From NCBI GenBank assembly GCA_937968035.1, contig CALBTS010000965.1, positions 1 to 9,649 on the forward strand: a DNA stretch of 9,649 bases, read 5' to 3'. The stretch is from an uncultured Methanomethylovorans sp. Its GTDB lineage: Archaea > Halobacteriota > Methanosarcinia > Methanosarcinales > Methanosarcinaceae. The position numbers and the translations under genes were made by a program. The first letter of the stretch is position 1, and each line of letters starts with the position of its first letter. The notes below the pieces were generated by a model that was not told the DNA's origin, made no database searches, and was given only the letters and a program-made list of their open reading frames with translations. This document shows positions 1 to 6,599 of this stretch, piece by piece.

Positions 1-224
1 CTGACTGGACAGGTGAATCGGAAGAAGCATGGGCATTAGCTGAAAAGATGAGCTCAGCATGGCTGAATTTTGCAAAGGCGGGTGATCCCAATGTGCCTGG
101 TCAGCTGCCTTCGTGGGAACCTTATACTGTGGAAAACGGTGCAACGATGTATTTTGACAGTGAATGCAGAATTGTCCATAACCACGACAGGGAGCTGATG
201 AAGTTCATCAGGCCTGTTGACTAA
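1..224 (+). CDS. Type B carboxylesterase-like protein, C-terminal fragment
   Basis: This is the 3' end of a gene that begins before the window; the open frame runs from base 3 to a TAA at 222-224, giving 73 visible residues. The pattern W-x2-FAKAGDPN followed by LPSWEPY and a late MYFD is typical of the C-terminus of type B carboxylesterases (alpha/beta hydrolases that cleave carboxylic esters), where W-x-x-FA-x-x-G-x-PN and WPxY segments close the domain. The Ser-Glu-His catalytic residues and any signal peptide lie upstream and cannot be seen, so substrate and location are unknown. The DNA is clearly richer in GC than the gene cluster that follows (63 of the first 120 bases), and the gene points towards that cluster, so it is probably a separate transcription unit. 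The family call is fairly secure from the tail motif alone; activity is not. Confidence 0.75.
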   Translation, partial: DWTGESEEAWALAEKMSSAWLNFAKAGDPNVPGQLPSWEPYTVENGATMYFDSECRIVHNHDRELMKFIRPVD

Positions 225-391
225 AGCCGGCAGCAGTTCCGTATGGAGGTGGCCGGGGGGAGTAACTTCGGTGATGCGTAAGTTTCAGATCCGGCGGGGG
301 TGTCAGGCCCGTTTCCGCGGCCCTGACCGTCCCTTAGCATAAAAGATGCAAGCGACCCTTATCATTCATTTACAATCTTGAGATATGTATA
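225..391. other. GC-rich intergenic region between convergent genes
   Basis: No open frame of note is seen here. The stretch separates the esterase tail (+) from the last gene of the minus-strand cluster, so both genes end into it. It holds runs of G (around 254-260 and 294-300) and the hairpin annotated at 302-327. GC content falls sharply after about base 330, which marks the boundary with the AT-rich cluster. Confidence 0.5.
302..327. terminator. Hairpin in convergent intergenic region, possible bidirectional terminator
   Basis: Bases 302-311 (GTCAGGCCCG) pair with 318-327 (CGGCCCTGAC), giving a 10-position stem with one C-C mismatch and a 6-base loop. It lies between two genes that end towards each other, where a shared terminator is expected. 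Neither side has a clear run of T, so intrinsic termination is uncertain; it may only be a stable mRNA 3' end. Confidence 0.35.
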
Positions 392-1204
392 TTAGTTCAT
401 TCTATCGGGCATGTGCACGAATCTAAAACTCCACTCTTTGTTGTAATTATCTTGTTCCTTCAGGTTTTCTGTTTTTTTTATGAATACAGTAAAACCCAGA
501 TTGTCTTCATGCACTTTTCCCTCTCCGGAGATTTCGCCATAAACATAATCTTTTACAAGTTTATTCTCCCTCAGGCTGTATTTCTCAAATGGTACACGAT
601 ATGGCATATGAAGTTCTAACCTGTCCTTTTCCAGTTTCATAACGCCATTGAATAAGAACTCATCCATCTCGGCAGAAGACAGATTACCCAAAGAGTGTTT
701 TAAAAATACACCTTTATAAAACTCATCAAGTGAAAAAGTATTAAGGGACGGATCTGCATATAAACTGACTGTAAAAAATTCTATTGATATTTGTTCTCCA
801 GGTTTGTAAGGGCCATCCTTAACACGAATGACCCAATAATAATTCACTCTTTCCTTCTTGAAACCTCTGCGTACAACCTCACTTGATGAGGATGTGAAAT
901 AGTAACCTTCGCTGTTAGGAAAAGTCGAGTTTTTTATTAGAGAGGGCAACAGATACTCTGTTGTCCCATTCTCAAGACTTATCGCCGCCTCATGAATTGT
1001 CATAGCTCCGTCTTTTAGGGTTAAGAGGTGTTTCCCAAGTCCGGCGTTTTTTATCAAAATACCGTCTTGCTCTTCGGAAGTGAAACCCTTAAAGGTATTG
1101 TCAATATACACTCGTAACCCAGGTTCAGCAACTATCAAAAGATCTTGTGCAATTCCATTTACACTAAGACCGAGGAGCAAGACTATTGATAAAAGGTATT
1201 TCAT
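392..1204 (-). CDS. Secreted protein with N-terminal PEGA-like domain
   Basis: I place the start at ATG 1202-1204 (270 aa). The frame is open further to 1291, but only from 1204 does the protein begin with a clean signal peptide (MKYLLSIVLLLGLSVNGIAQ, likely cleaved after Gln20), and this start lies 13 bp after the stop of the upstream gene instead of overlapping it by 74 bp. Residues about 20-87 resemble a PEGA domain: a VYIDN-x-FKG strand-turn, a central glycine-rich turn (AGLGKHLLTL) and a closing strand before LENG. PEGA-type domains are small beta folds found in surface and cell-wall-associated proteins. Residues 90-270 are not recognised; they alternate strands and charged turns, and there is no membrane segment or lipobox. 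The protein is probably periplasmic or delivered to the outer membrane. It is the last gene of the minus-strand cluster. Its function is unknown. Confidence 0.75.
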   Translation of the reverse strand: MKYLLSIVLLLGLSVNGIAQDLLIVAEPGLRVYIDNTFKGFTSEEQDGILIKNAGLGKHLLTLKDGAMTIHEAAISLENGTTEYLLPSLIKNSTFPNSEGYYFTSSSSEVVRRGFKKERVNYYWVIRVKDGPYKPGEQISIEFFTVSLYADPSLNTFSLDEFYKGVFLKHSLGNLSSAEMDEFLFNGVMKLEKDRLELHMPYRVPFEKYSLRENKLVKDYVYGEISGEGKVHEDNLGFTVFIKKTENLKEQDNYNKEWSFRFVHMPDRMN

Positions 1205-1217
1205 TGCTCTATTAATA

Positions 1218-1685
1218 TCAGAATGATAAACCAATAGATAAGTCAAGGCACGGTTTATTATAGATGGCACTAAAACCATAGCCGCCTCCAACCTTTACGT
1301 CTATAAAATCCCAGGCAAGACGATATCCTAAACCGAACGACCACAGAGTGTACTCATCTATCAGATTGGAGGCTGAGCTATAAGAATACGCGCCGTTCAG
1401 CAAAGCGCCGCCATATAAATAAAATCCACTACTTTCGACACCTCTGGTATATGCACTAACTCCAAACGCTGCTCCATATGTTCTGGTATCATTTTCTTCA
1501 TAGAAAGCAGGCATTACTCCCATATGTGCACCCAATGCAAAGTGGTAAGCATTACCATACATAAATTCATATGCGACAACTCCCATTGCATGAGAATATC
1601 CGGCTCTCAAACAATAACGTTCTACCTGAGAAGATACAGACGAACAAATCAGTATCAGTAAAGTGAAACAAAATGTCTTTCTCAT
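1218..1685 (-). CDS. Small outer-membrane beta-barrel-like protein
   Basis: The 155-aa product starts with a signal peptide (MRKTFCFTLLILICSS, cleavage probably near residue 20). The lipobox rule is not met, since the residue before Cys14 is Ile. The mature part of about 135 residues is a series of alternating aromatic and small residues in short strands, for example 46-57, 70-80, 87-100, 113-124 and 128-138, separated by short polar turns. It ends LDLSIGLSF with a terminal Phe, as expected for the beta-signal read by the BAM complex. The size would fit an eight-stranded OmpA/OmpW-like barrel, but no named family is recognised. It sits 60 bp after the 112-aa lipoprotein gene and 13 bp before the PEGA-like gene, so it is very likely cotranscribed with the latter. 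The role could be a scaffold or an adhesin-like barrel; transport is not shown. Confidence 0.7.
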   Translation of the reverse strand: MRKTFCFTLLILICSSVSSQVERYCLRAGYSHAMGVVAYEFMYGNAYHFALGAHMGVMPAFYEENDTRTYGAAFGVSAYTRGVESSGFYLYGGALLNGAYSYSSASNLIDEYTLWSFGLGYRLAWDFIDVKVGGGYGFSAIYNKPCLDLSIGLSF

Positions 1686-1745
1686 AATTCAATATCTAAG
1701 TTGCATATAATGCTTATTAAATACTATTTACCCGATGAAGCACAA

Positions 1746-2084
1746 TCATTCGTGTGTGACATAATCGTAGTCAGGTGTAAGCTTTCTGTATTCCCCACAT
1801 CTCAGGGATAGTTCCCCAGATCCAAAATATCTATCTGTAGAACCGTCGGGCTGTCTGATACCCCACATTGCGTTCCAGTAAACATATGAGATTTGAGGGT
1901 TCCAGACCGTTAGTTCCTTAGAGCTCCCAGATCCTATGCTTGCTTGATTTGTACCTATAGTAAAGTATAGGTCCATACTATATTGATTGATTACCAATAC
2001 AGTCGCTGGTTTACAATTATCTTCACATGAGCCTAAGGCATACACAATGCAAAAAGTCGCAAAAAAAGTTATCAATCTTTTCAT
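1746..2084 (-). CDS. Small lipoprotein of unknown function
   Basis: The 112-aa product has a lipoprotein signal peptide: basic MKR, a hydrophobic stretch, then the lipobox LGSC with Cys20 as the lipidated residue. The mature protein begins CEDNC. Acidic residues right after the Cys fit surface or outer-membrane sorting in Bacteroidota. The remaining ~90 residues alternate hydrophobic and polar positions and are rich in aromatic residues (VYWNAMWGI at 68-76), suggesting a small beta-sandwich. Cys24 and Cys96 could form a disulfide. I do not recognise the family. The gene lies between the FISUMP lipoprotein (71 bp upstream) and the barrel gene (60 bp downstream), in the same direction. Confidence 0.7.
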   Translation of the reverse strand: MKRLITFFATFCIVYALGSCEDNCKPATVLVINQYSMDLYFTIGTNQASIGSGSSKELTVWNPQISYVYWNAMWGIRQPDGSTDRYFGSGELSLRCGEYRKLTPDYDYVTHE

Positions 2085-2155
2085 AATTCATTAGCTCATT
2101 ATAAGGTAGAGGTTTATCCTCATGCCTTTCATTTTTGTTCAAATCCGGAAGTAAA

Positions 2156-4282
2156 CTAATCCTTCAGGCAACGTACTGAGAAACCACATTTTTTGTCAGT
2201 TTCCCATCGTAACACACCGTTGTCTAAATATGCCATGCGACGAAACCATGCATTGAATGAAGAGGATTCTGTAGCTGACCAGAAGTCTCCCACTTTTCCA
2301 ACATAAAAGAAATCCCCATAATCACTGCCTCTATGGCCGTCTGGTAAAGCCGTAAATCCTGTTTCGTTTGTCCCAATGTTAGGGCTATCCCAGTGCAATA
2401 TTCCTTGTTCTTTAAGTTTTCCTCCGGCTTCATTTTCGCCACCCAAATTAGTTATTAGTGTTGTCCATTCAGAATCAGTAGGCACATGCCAACCAGCAGG
2501 GCATAGTTTTTTTGTATTTACCGCGTGCCAATTGTACAAAGCGCCATATGTCTCTGCATATTTGGCGGCATCATTTTCATAATAACAATAACCAGGTGTC
2601 GATAAATTTGACCAAATGGCTGGATCAGTTACCAATGGAACATACGTTCCATCATTGAACCTGGTTGTCGCCAGGTTTTGTGCCATCCACTCTTGTTCTC
2701 CAATTTGAATTGTCCTGTAAATATTGCCATCTATATCGTCAACTGAACCATAATTAAGGTTTGAATTAAAACTAATGTTGCCAGTTGTTGTATTTCCAAT
2801 ATCCTGTAGAGGCTCAAAATCAGTTCCATCTTGTGAGTATTCCTGGATATAAGTCTCTAGTTCAAATCCTGTTGTATTTCCAAATTGAGGTTCAGTTTTT
2901 ATGATGACATTCTTTCCTTTATAATCATTTAATGAGAAGGATTGATAATAACCATAATCCTCCTTGGCCATTATTCCACCAGATTGACCGGAGCCCAGAC
3001 CCATGCCTCCTATTTTTTCCCAATTAAAGCTGTCCTCAGAAATATATACATCCCATTTATCAATAGTTGAAGAGGGTATAAATCCATAATAAAATCTCAT
3101 ATGAAGAGCTACTTCATGTGAGCTATCTGGGATATAAATCGGATTAGGAAAGTAAAAAAGACCACGAAATAAAATTATGCCCCTTTTCTTGTCTTTCAAA
3201 TCTAAATACCGCTTAATAGTATTGTCTGTAATTTTGCTTTCTGTTCCTTCTTTATTGACTGGGACAACGCATATACCATATTTGCCATTATACTCTTCAG
3301 CATCAAACTCATATGTTGAACCATTTATTGGTGAAAGATTTACCTTACTCCATACTGAAAATACAGGATACAAGGATTTGGAGTCTTCTCGACCCTCTAA
3401 ACTATAATAGAAAAAATGCCTCTCATAGATGTTATAACCCTCTATAGATGGAATATCAAGTGGTTCCCATTCAACCTTGATTTTGTATTCCAGGTCTGTG
3501 ACCAGAATATCATTAATCTGCAGATCATCAAGCATCTCCAATTTTAAGTCGTATTCACTAATGCCTTCACTCTGTACAACCTCAATTTCCTTAAAGTAGT
3601 AACCACTGGCTTCACATGTTAACACATAATCATCTGTAGTTAAGCCAATAAATTCGTAGTATCCGTCAATATCAGTTATGACTTCGTCTATTGTCTGACT
3701 TGATTTTTTTGATATAGTAACATAGTCATAATTAAAGGAGTTATTATTGTCCGCATTATCAAATAAAAGCTTCTTGTTTACCTGTGAAGAAATATCATAT
3801 GATGAAGGTGTGGTCAAGAAGGAAGATTTAAATCCCTTTTTACTTACAGATATAACTGCTCCTTCAATGGGTTCATTCAAACTGTTTGTTACTATACCCT
3901 TTAATATGTTTTGAGGTTTTTCTACAATTTCGATATTAACTACTTCTGAAATACCAATATTATCTGAAATGTCATAAGCTTTAGCCATAAGTGTGTGCAG
4001 ACCACTTTGCAACGATCCCATTTTAATCTCAAATGTGTAAGGTGGTTTGAAAACTCGACCAGCCATTTCTCCATCTATCAATAGTACTACCAGGCTTATT
4101 CCGACGTTATCCATGGCATCGACATTTACCTTAAAAGTACTGTCAATTCTTATCTTGGATAATTGTGCTGGGTTGAGTATCAATACTTCCGGCTTCTCCA
4201 GATCTTTTTCTTCCTTTTCACAAGCGTTATTGAATATAATAAGAATGGAAACAGTTATAAGCAAAATTAAACCTGGTTTCAT
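2156..4282 (-). CDS. Modular surface lipoprotein with C-terminal FISUMP domain
   Basis: The 708-aa product has a lipoprotein signal peptide with Cys21 in NNAC, followed by the strongly acidic/lysine stretch EKEEKDLE, which resembles the surface-export signals known in Bacteroidota lipoproteins. Modules in order: an Ig-like beta-sandwich at about 31-123 (ending SGLHTLMAKAYD-x-SDN); a carboxypeptidase-regulatory-like domain at about 125-250 (KGIVTNSLNEPIEGAVISV, then DIDGYYEF and LTCEASGYY) with an insertion of about 45 residues at 152-197; an FN3-like domain at about 253-358 (KVEWEPLD, EGYNIYE); a beta-rich region at 370-505 with no firm match; and a FISUMP domain (Fibrobacter succinogenes major paralogous domain) at about 513-708, shown by EWMAQNL, YNWHAV, CPAGWHVPTDSEW and the closing SVRCLKD. 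Ig and FN3 modules usually act as spacers, and FISUMP domains occur at the ends of exported proteins and resemble lectin-like folds. A binding or adhesion role is inferred; no catalytic motif is seen. Confidence 0.88.
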   Translation of the reverse strand: MKPGLILLITVSILIIFNNACEKEEKDLEKPEVLILNPAQLSKIRIDSTFKVNVDAMDNVGISLVVLLIDGEMAGRVFKPPYTFEIKMGSLQSGLHTLMAKAYDISDNIGISEVVNIEIVEKPQNILKGIVTNSLNEPIEGAVISVSKKGFKSSFLTTPSSYDISSQVNKKLLFDNADNNNSFNYDYVTISKKSSQTIDEVITDIDGYYEFIGLTTDDYVLTCEASGYYFKEIEVVQSEGISEYDLKLEMLDDLQINDILVTDLEYKIKVEWEPLDIPSIEGYNIYERHFFYYSLEGREDSKSLYPVFSVWSKVNLSPINGSTYEFDAEEYNGKYGICVVPVNKEGTESKITDNTIKRYLDLKDKKRGIILFRGLFYFPNPIYIPDSSHEVALHMRFYYGFIPSSTIDKWDVYISEDSFNWEKIGGMGLGSGQSGGIMAKEDYGYYQSFSLNDYKGKNVIIKTEPQFGNTTGFELETYIQEYSQDGTDFEPLQDIGNTTTGNISFNSNLNYGSVDDIDGNIYRTIQIGEQEWMAQNLATTRFNDGTYVPLVTDPAIWSNLSTPGYCYYENDAAKYAETYGALYNWHAVNTKKLCPAGWHVPTDSEWTTLITNLGGENEAGGKLKEQGILHWDSPNIGTNETGFTALPDGHRGSDYGDFFYVGKVGDFWSATESSSFNAWFRRMAYLDNGVLRWETDKKCGFSVRCLKD

Positions 4283-4399
4283 GGTATTGAGTTGTTAAGA
4301 AATCATTCATATAAATCAATATGTTCCCGGTTTTTAATAATATTCAGATAATATCTAACTATAGAGATCACTATAACATAAATCAATCATGAGGGGACC
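4283..4399. other. Largest gap inside the minus-strand cluster
   Basis: These 117 bp separate the caspase-like gene from the FISUMP gene. Near its high-coordinate end is a short hairpin that includes the caspase-like stop codon (TGAGG-TCC-CCTCA on the minus strand, 4390-4402), and at 4360-4375 a weak TATAG/CTATA dyad. Neither is followed by a T run, and I find no TAnnTTTG promoter on the minus strand. It could hold a processing site or a weak internal promoter, but nothing is shown. Confidence 0.3.
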
Positions 4400-6076
4400 T
4401 CAATTTTCCCAAACTCTGACATCATCATAGAATACTATATTTGTTCCATCATTCGTTGCGTCCAAATAGAAATGTGTATAGTCTACATCTGGATAATTAA
4501 AAGCTTGATCTTCTATAATTATCTCATCATCCAGCCAGGCTGAGAATGTCTGATCAGTCAGATTTGTTAACACTTTAACCTTGTACCACTGTTGTGGTAG
4601 GTATTCTGACAAATCATATCCATTCACATTTATGTATCCATCATAGAAACTACAATTAGATATTCCAGTACCCCATGTACCAACATTCGGGTTTCTAAGG
4701 CCGAAGCTTCCTTCATGTTCAACAGACTCTGAATAAAAACTAGCCTCAAAATATACTATATCAGGTGTATCAGAGAGTTGATTTACTATCCTCGCACTCC
4801 ATGAGGGTGCTCCCTGTAATCTGAATGACTTACTACCATTATAACTATACTCATCTGTTATATACTGATACTGGTTTCCTGCTCCATTGTATTTTATTGA
4901 CCAATTGCCTTCTGTTGGGAATGAGCCAAGATCATAGCTTTCGAAGTCATCATCTGAAAGATTATCACGATTTGCATCAGTCAACTTAAAATCCAAATTA
5001 GACAAACCACATATTCCTAATTGAGCAATATCATTGGAGGAAATTTCATATCTATGTTCTAGATAATCATTCTCAATCAAATAATCCAGCGCTTGTTTAG
5101 TAGTTTTCCCATAATCAAGCATTTGATCAATTAATATCCTGGTACTTCTCCAGGCACCTACTAAGGGGGCCATTGATGTACTCCAGCCCCACATAACAGA
5201 ATTGCTATTTGGATATATTAACTCAATTCCCATACGTGCTTGCTTACAAGCACTCATCAGAATAAAAGTATCCTCCAAGCCATGTGGATAATACTTTTCA
5301 AAGAACTTGTTGGTGATCCCGACTATTAATTGATCAGGATGTTCAACATCTCCAAAATAGGAATATACTGTATCAACGAAATCATCAAAATGGTCTATTA
5401 CAAAATCCGCAGTAAGTTTAATCCCAGATTTGATTGCATTAATATTTCCAGCCATATCACCATGGCCACTAAATGAAATTACTCCATAATCATACCAGTT
5501 CTGGTAATTTTCTATGGTTATGTTATATTGATTACTCTGTTCGTTTCTATAATATTCGATCTCAAAGCCTTGAGCTTCTAGTTTCTGTTTGAAGTAGTAA
5601 TTAATATCCTTTTTTTCTTCACTGCTAAAAGGTACAGTGTACGCCCAATCATAGTAAGATGGCGATAGGAGCAAGGCCTTTTTATGGTGCGGCATATTGT
5701 CATTTGACTCACTCTTGGCTTCGAACTTGTTTGTGTTCAGTAATTCATGATCATTAGCAAGGGTTTCATTATAATCAGTGAATTTCTTCAATTGTAAGAA
5801 AAACAAAAAATTGTCTTGCGTTTGCCACCAAATACTTGAGCTATCAAGGGATACTCCAGATGTTACAATACTTTTATTATCTGATAGATCATCCAGAACC
5901 TTATCAACGGCGTTGATAAAACCTGATGATTGATTCTCAGAATTGAAGAGATCTGCTAATGTTTTAATATAATCTGACTTTTCCTGAAATGTATTTAGAC
6001 TATCAGGTTCTTTTTCACATGAGAAAAAACAGAATGCTATTAAAATAATACTTAATACTCTATAATAAATTTTCAT
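4400..6076 (-). CDS. Lipoprotein with caspase/CHAT-like cysteine peptidase domain and C-terminal jelly-roll-like domain
   Basis: The 558-aa product has a lipoprotein signal peptide ending FFSC (Cys20), then CEKEPD. Residues 21-125 are helical and polar and could be a pro- or linker region. Residues about 130-356 fit the caspase-haemoglobinase fold (clan CD, which includes caspases, CHAT, gingipain and clostripain): a first core strand KALLLSP (133-139), a helix, strand FEIEYYRN, then the strand-plus-motif GVISFSGHGD with catalytic His205, and after a 70-residue insert the strand FILMSAC with catalytic Cys277. The following VMWGWSTS and a helix ending GKTTKQALDYL match the usual small domain tail after the Cys. 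Residues about 377-558 begin DDFESYDLGSFP and end YDDVRVWEN, a layout typical of concanavalin/LamG-like jelly rolls that bind sugars. Expected activity is cleavage of peptides at the cell surface or in the periplasm. The dyad is seen; proteolysis, substrate and maturation are inferred. CHAT-type defence enzymes are cytoplasmic, and this one is exported, so a defence role is unlikely. Confidence 0.8.
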   Translation of the reverse strand: MKIYYRVLSIILIAFCFFSCEKEPDSLNTFQEKSDYIKTLADLFNSENQSSGFINAVDKVLDDLSDNKSIVTSGVSLDSSSIWWQTQDNFLFFLQLKKFTDYNETLANDHELLNTNKFEAKSESNDNMPHHKKALLLSPSYYDWAYTVPFSSEEKKDINYYFKQKLEAQGFEIEYYRNEQSNQYNITIENYQNWYDYGVISFSGHGDMAGNINAIKSGIKLTADFVIDHFDDFVDTVYSYFGDVEHPDQLIVGITNKFFEKYYPHGLEDTFILMSACKQARMGIELIYPNSNSVMWGWSTSMAPLVGAWRSTRILIDQMLDYGKTTKQALDYLIENDYLEHRYEISSNDIAQLGICGLSNLDFKLTDANRDNLSDDDFESYDLGSFPTEGNWSIKYNGAGNQYQYITDEYSYNGSKSFRLQGAPSWSARIVNQLSDTPDIVYFEASFYSESVEHEGSFGLRNPNVGTWGTGISNCSFYDGYINVNGYDLSEYLPQQWYKVKVLTNLTDQTFSAWLDDEIIIEDQAFNYPDVDYTHFYLDATNDGTNIVFYDDVRVWEN

Positions 6077-6134
6077 AAATCATTAGATATTAGAGAATTA
6101 GTAATCCATTAAGTACAGCTTTACTAGTTTATTA

Positions 6135-6485
6135 CTATGGATTTACGGTGACTATGATAGTATGCTGAGCTTCTTTGCCGCTCGCGGTCGTAACATGAGC
6201 GCTGATTGGTGTCATTCCTCCAACCATATCACTACGCGCCCGCCATTTGTATGAACCCGCACTTCCGGAGGTCCGACCGACAACTCCCCCATTAACAACG
6301 CAGTATGTCTCATATACCGACCCGGTGGCCTCCCACTTTATGGTTACATATTCGCCCGAATTAAAAACATCTCCTTTTTCCGGATTGGTAATCTCGATGG
6401 AAGTAACATTTTGATCCTCACAACCAGTGAACATGCACAAAAACAGGATCAGGAAAACAGTAAGTTCTGGGTGAGCAGATTTCAT
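6135..6485 (-). CDS. Small lipoprotein with Kre9/KNH-like Ig domain
   Basis: The 116-aa product has a lipoprotein signal peptide with FTGC (Cys22) followed by EDQN. The mature part of about 95 residues fits one beta-sandwich: IEITNPEKGDVFNSGEYVTI then KWEATGSV is the strand-turn pattern of Kre9/KNH-like (Ser-Thr-rich, GPI-anchored family) Ig-like domains, in which a proline-glycine turn precedes an x-IxW strand; the end HTIIVTVNP is the last strand. Such domains are common as extracellular modules, but here the domain stands alone. The core of the gene is much richer in GC (67 of 120 bases at 6181-6300) than the neighbouring genes, suggesting a different origin. It is the first gene of the minus-strand cluster and lies opposite the histidine kinase. 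The 58-bp gap to the caspase-like gene suggests cotranscription. The function is unknown. Confidence 0.75.
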   Translation of the reverse strand: MKSAHPELTVFLILFLCMFTGCEDQNVTSIEITNPEKGDVFNSGEYVTIKWEATGSVYETYCVVNGGVVGRTSGSAGSYKWRARSDMVGGMTPISAHVTTASGKEAQHTIIVTVNP

Positions 6486-6492
6486 ATAAGTG

Positions 6493-6521
6493 TTGGTTTT
6501 TTATAAATAATAATACTTTTG
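6493..6521 (+). promoter_or_regulatory. Bacteroidota-type promoter for the kinase-regulator operon
   Basis: TTG at 6493-6495 and TACTTTTG at 6514-6521 are separated by 18 bases. This matches the Bacteroidota primary sigma pattern TTG-N(17-23)-TAnnTTTG. It would start transcription some 70 bases before the ATG at 6600. The element also overlaps the leader just upstream of the divergent lipoprotein gene. AT-rich DNA gives chance matches, so confidence is moderate. Confidence 0.45.
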
Positions 6522-6546
6522 AAGTAAATATATCCATTACTGCTAC

Positions 6547-6558
6547 TTGAGATTGAGA
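6547..6558. repeat. Tandem TTGAGA x2 in divergent region
   Basis: Two identical 6-base units, TTGAGA at 6547-6552 and 6553-6558, sit directly next to each other, followed by an imperfect continuation. LytTR regulators bind direct repeats, but usually longer units about two helical turns apart, so this is only a candidate contact site or a chance repeat. Confidence 0.25.
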
Positions 6559-6588
6559 ATGCAGGAATCAGTAAATGAATAGTGCATT
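6558..6588. promoter_or_regulatory. Dyad AATGCA-N19-TGCATT, possible operator
   Basis: AATGCA at 6558-6563 is the exact reverse complement of TGCATT at 6583-6588. The centre-to-centre distance of 25 bases is about two and a half helical turns. It lies between the predicted promoter and the kinase start codon. Six-base arms can occur by chance, so it is listed as a weak candidate. Confidence 0.2.
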
Positions 6589-6599
6589 TCACTTAACAA

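Larger units (their letters stand above)
6486..6599. promoter_or_regulatory. Divergent intergenic control region
   Basis: These 114 bp hold the start regions of both the minus-strand cluster and the kinase-regulator pair. Visible elements are a plus-strand promoter match (6493-6521), a perfect tandem TTGAGA repeat (6547-6558) and a dyad AATGCA-N19-TGCATT (6558-6588). On the minus strand no good TAnnTTTG is found, so the cluster promoter may be weak and activator-dependent (inference). Confidence 0.45.

Noticed and set aside
1205..1291. Longer start (ATG at 1291) for the PEGA-like protein
   Set aside because: It would add 29 residues before a perfect signal peptide and overlap the upstream gene by 74 bp; the ATG at 1202-1204 explains both facts better.
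1686..2155. Internal minus-strand promoters ahead of the 155-aa and 112-aa genes
   Set aside because: I looked for TAnnTTTG with a TTG upstream in both gaps and found no acceptable match.
4360..4375. TATAG/CTATA dyad as a terminator between the caspase-like and FISUMP genes
   Set aside because: Five-base AT-rich stem without a T run on either strand; not enough to split the cluster.
4400..6076. Reading the caspase/CHAT-like gene as an anti-phage or abortive-infection effector
   Set aside because: It has a lipoprotein signal peptide and lies among exported proteins; no toxin, gasdermin, pore former, nucleotide cyclase or other defence partner is nearby.
6547..6558. Tandem TTGAGA as a proven LytTR operator
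   Set aside because: Known LytTR sites are longer direct repeats about two helical turns apart; this directly adjacent pair does not fit, so it is kept only as a repeat.
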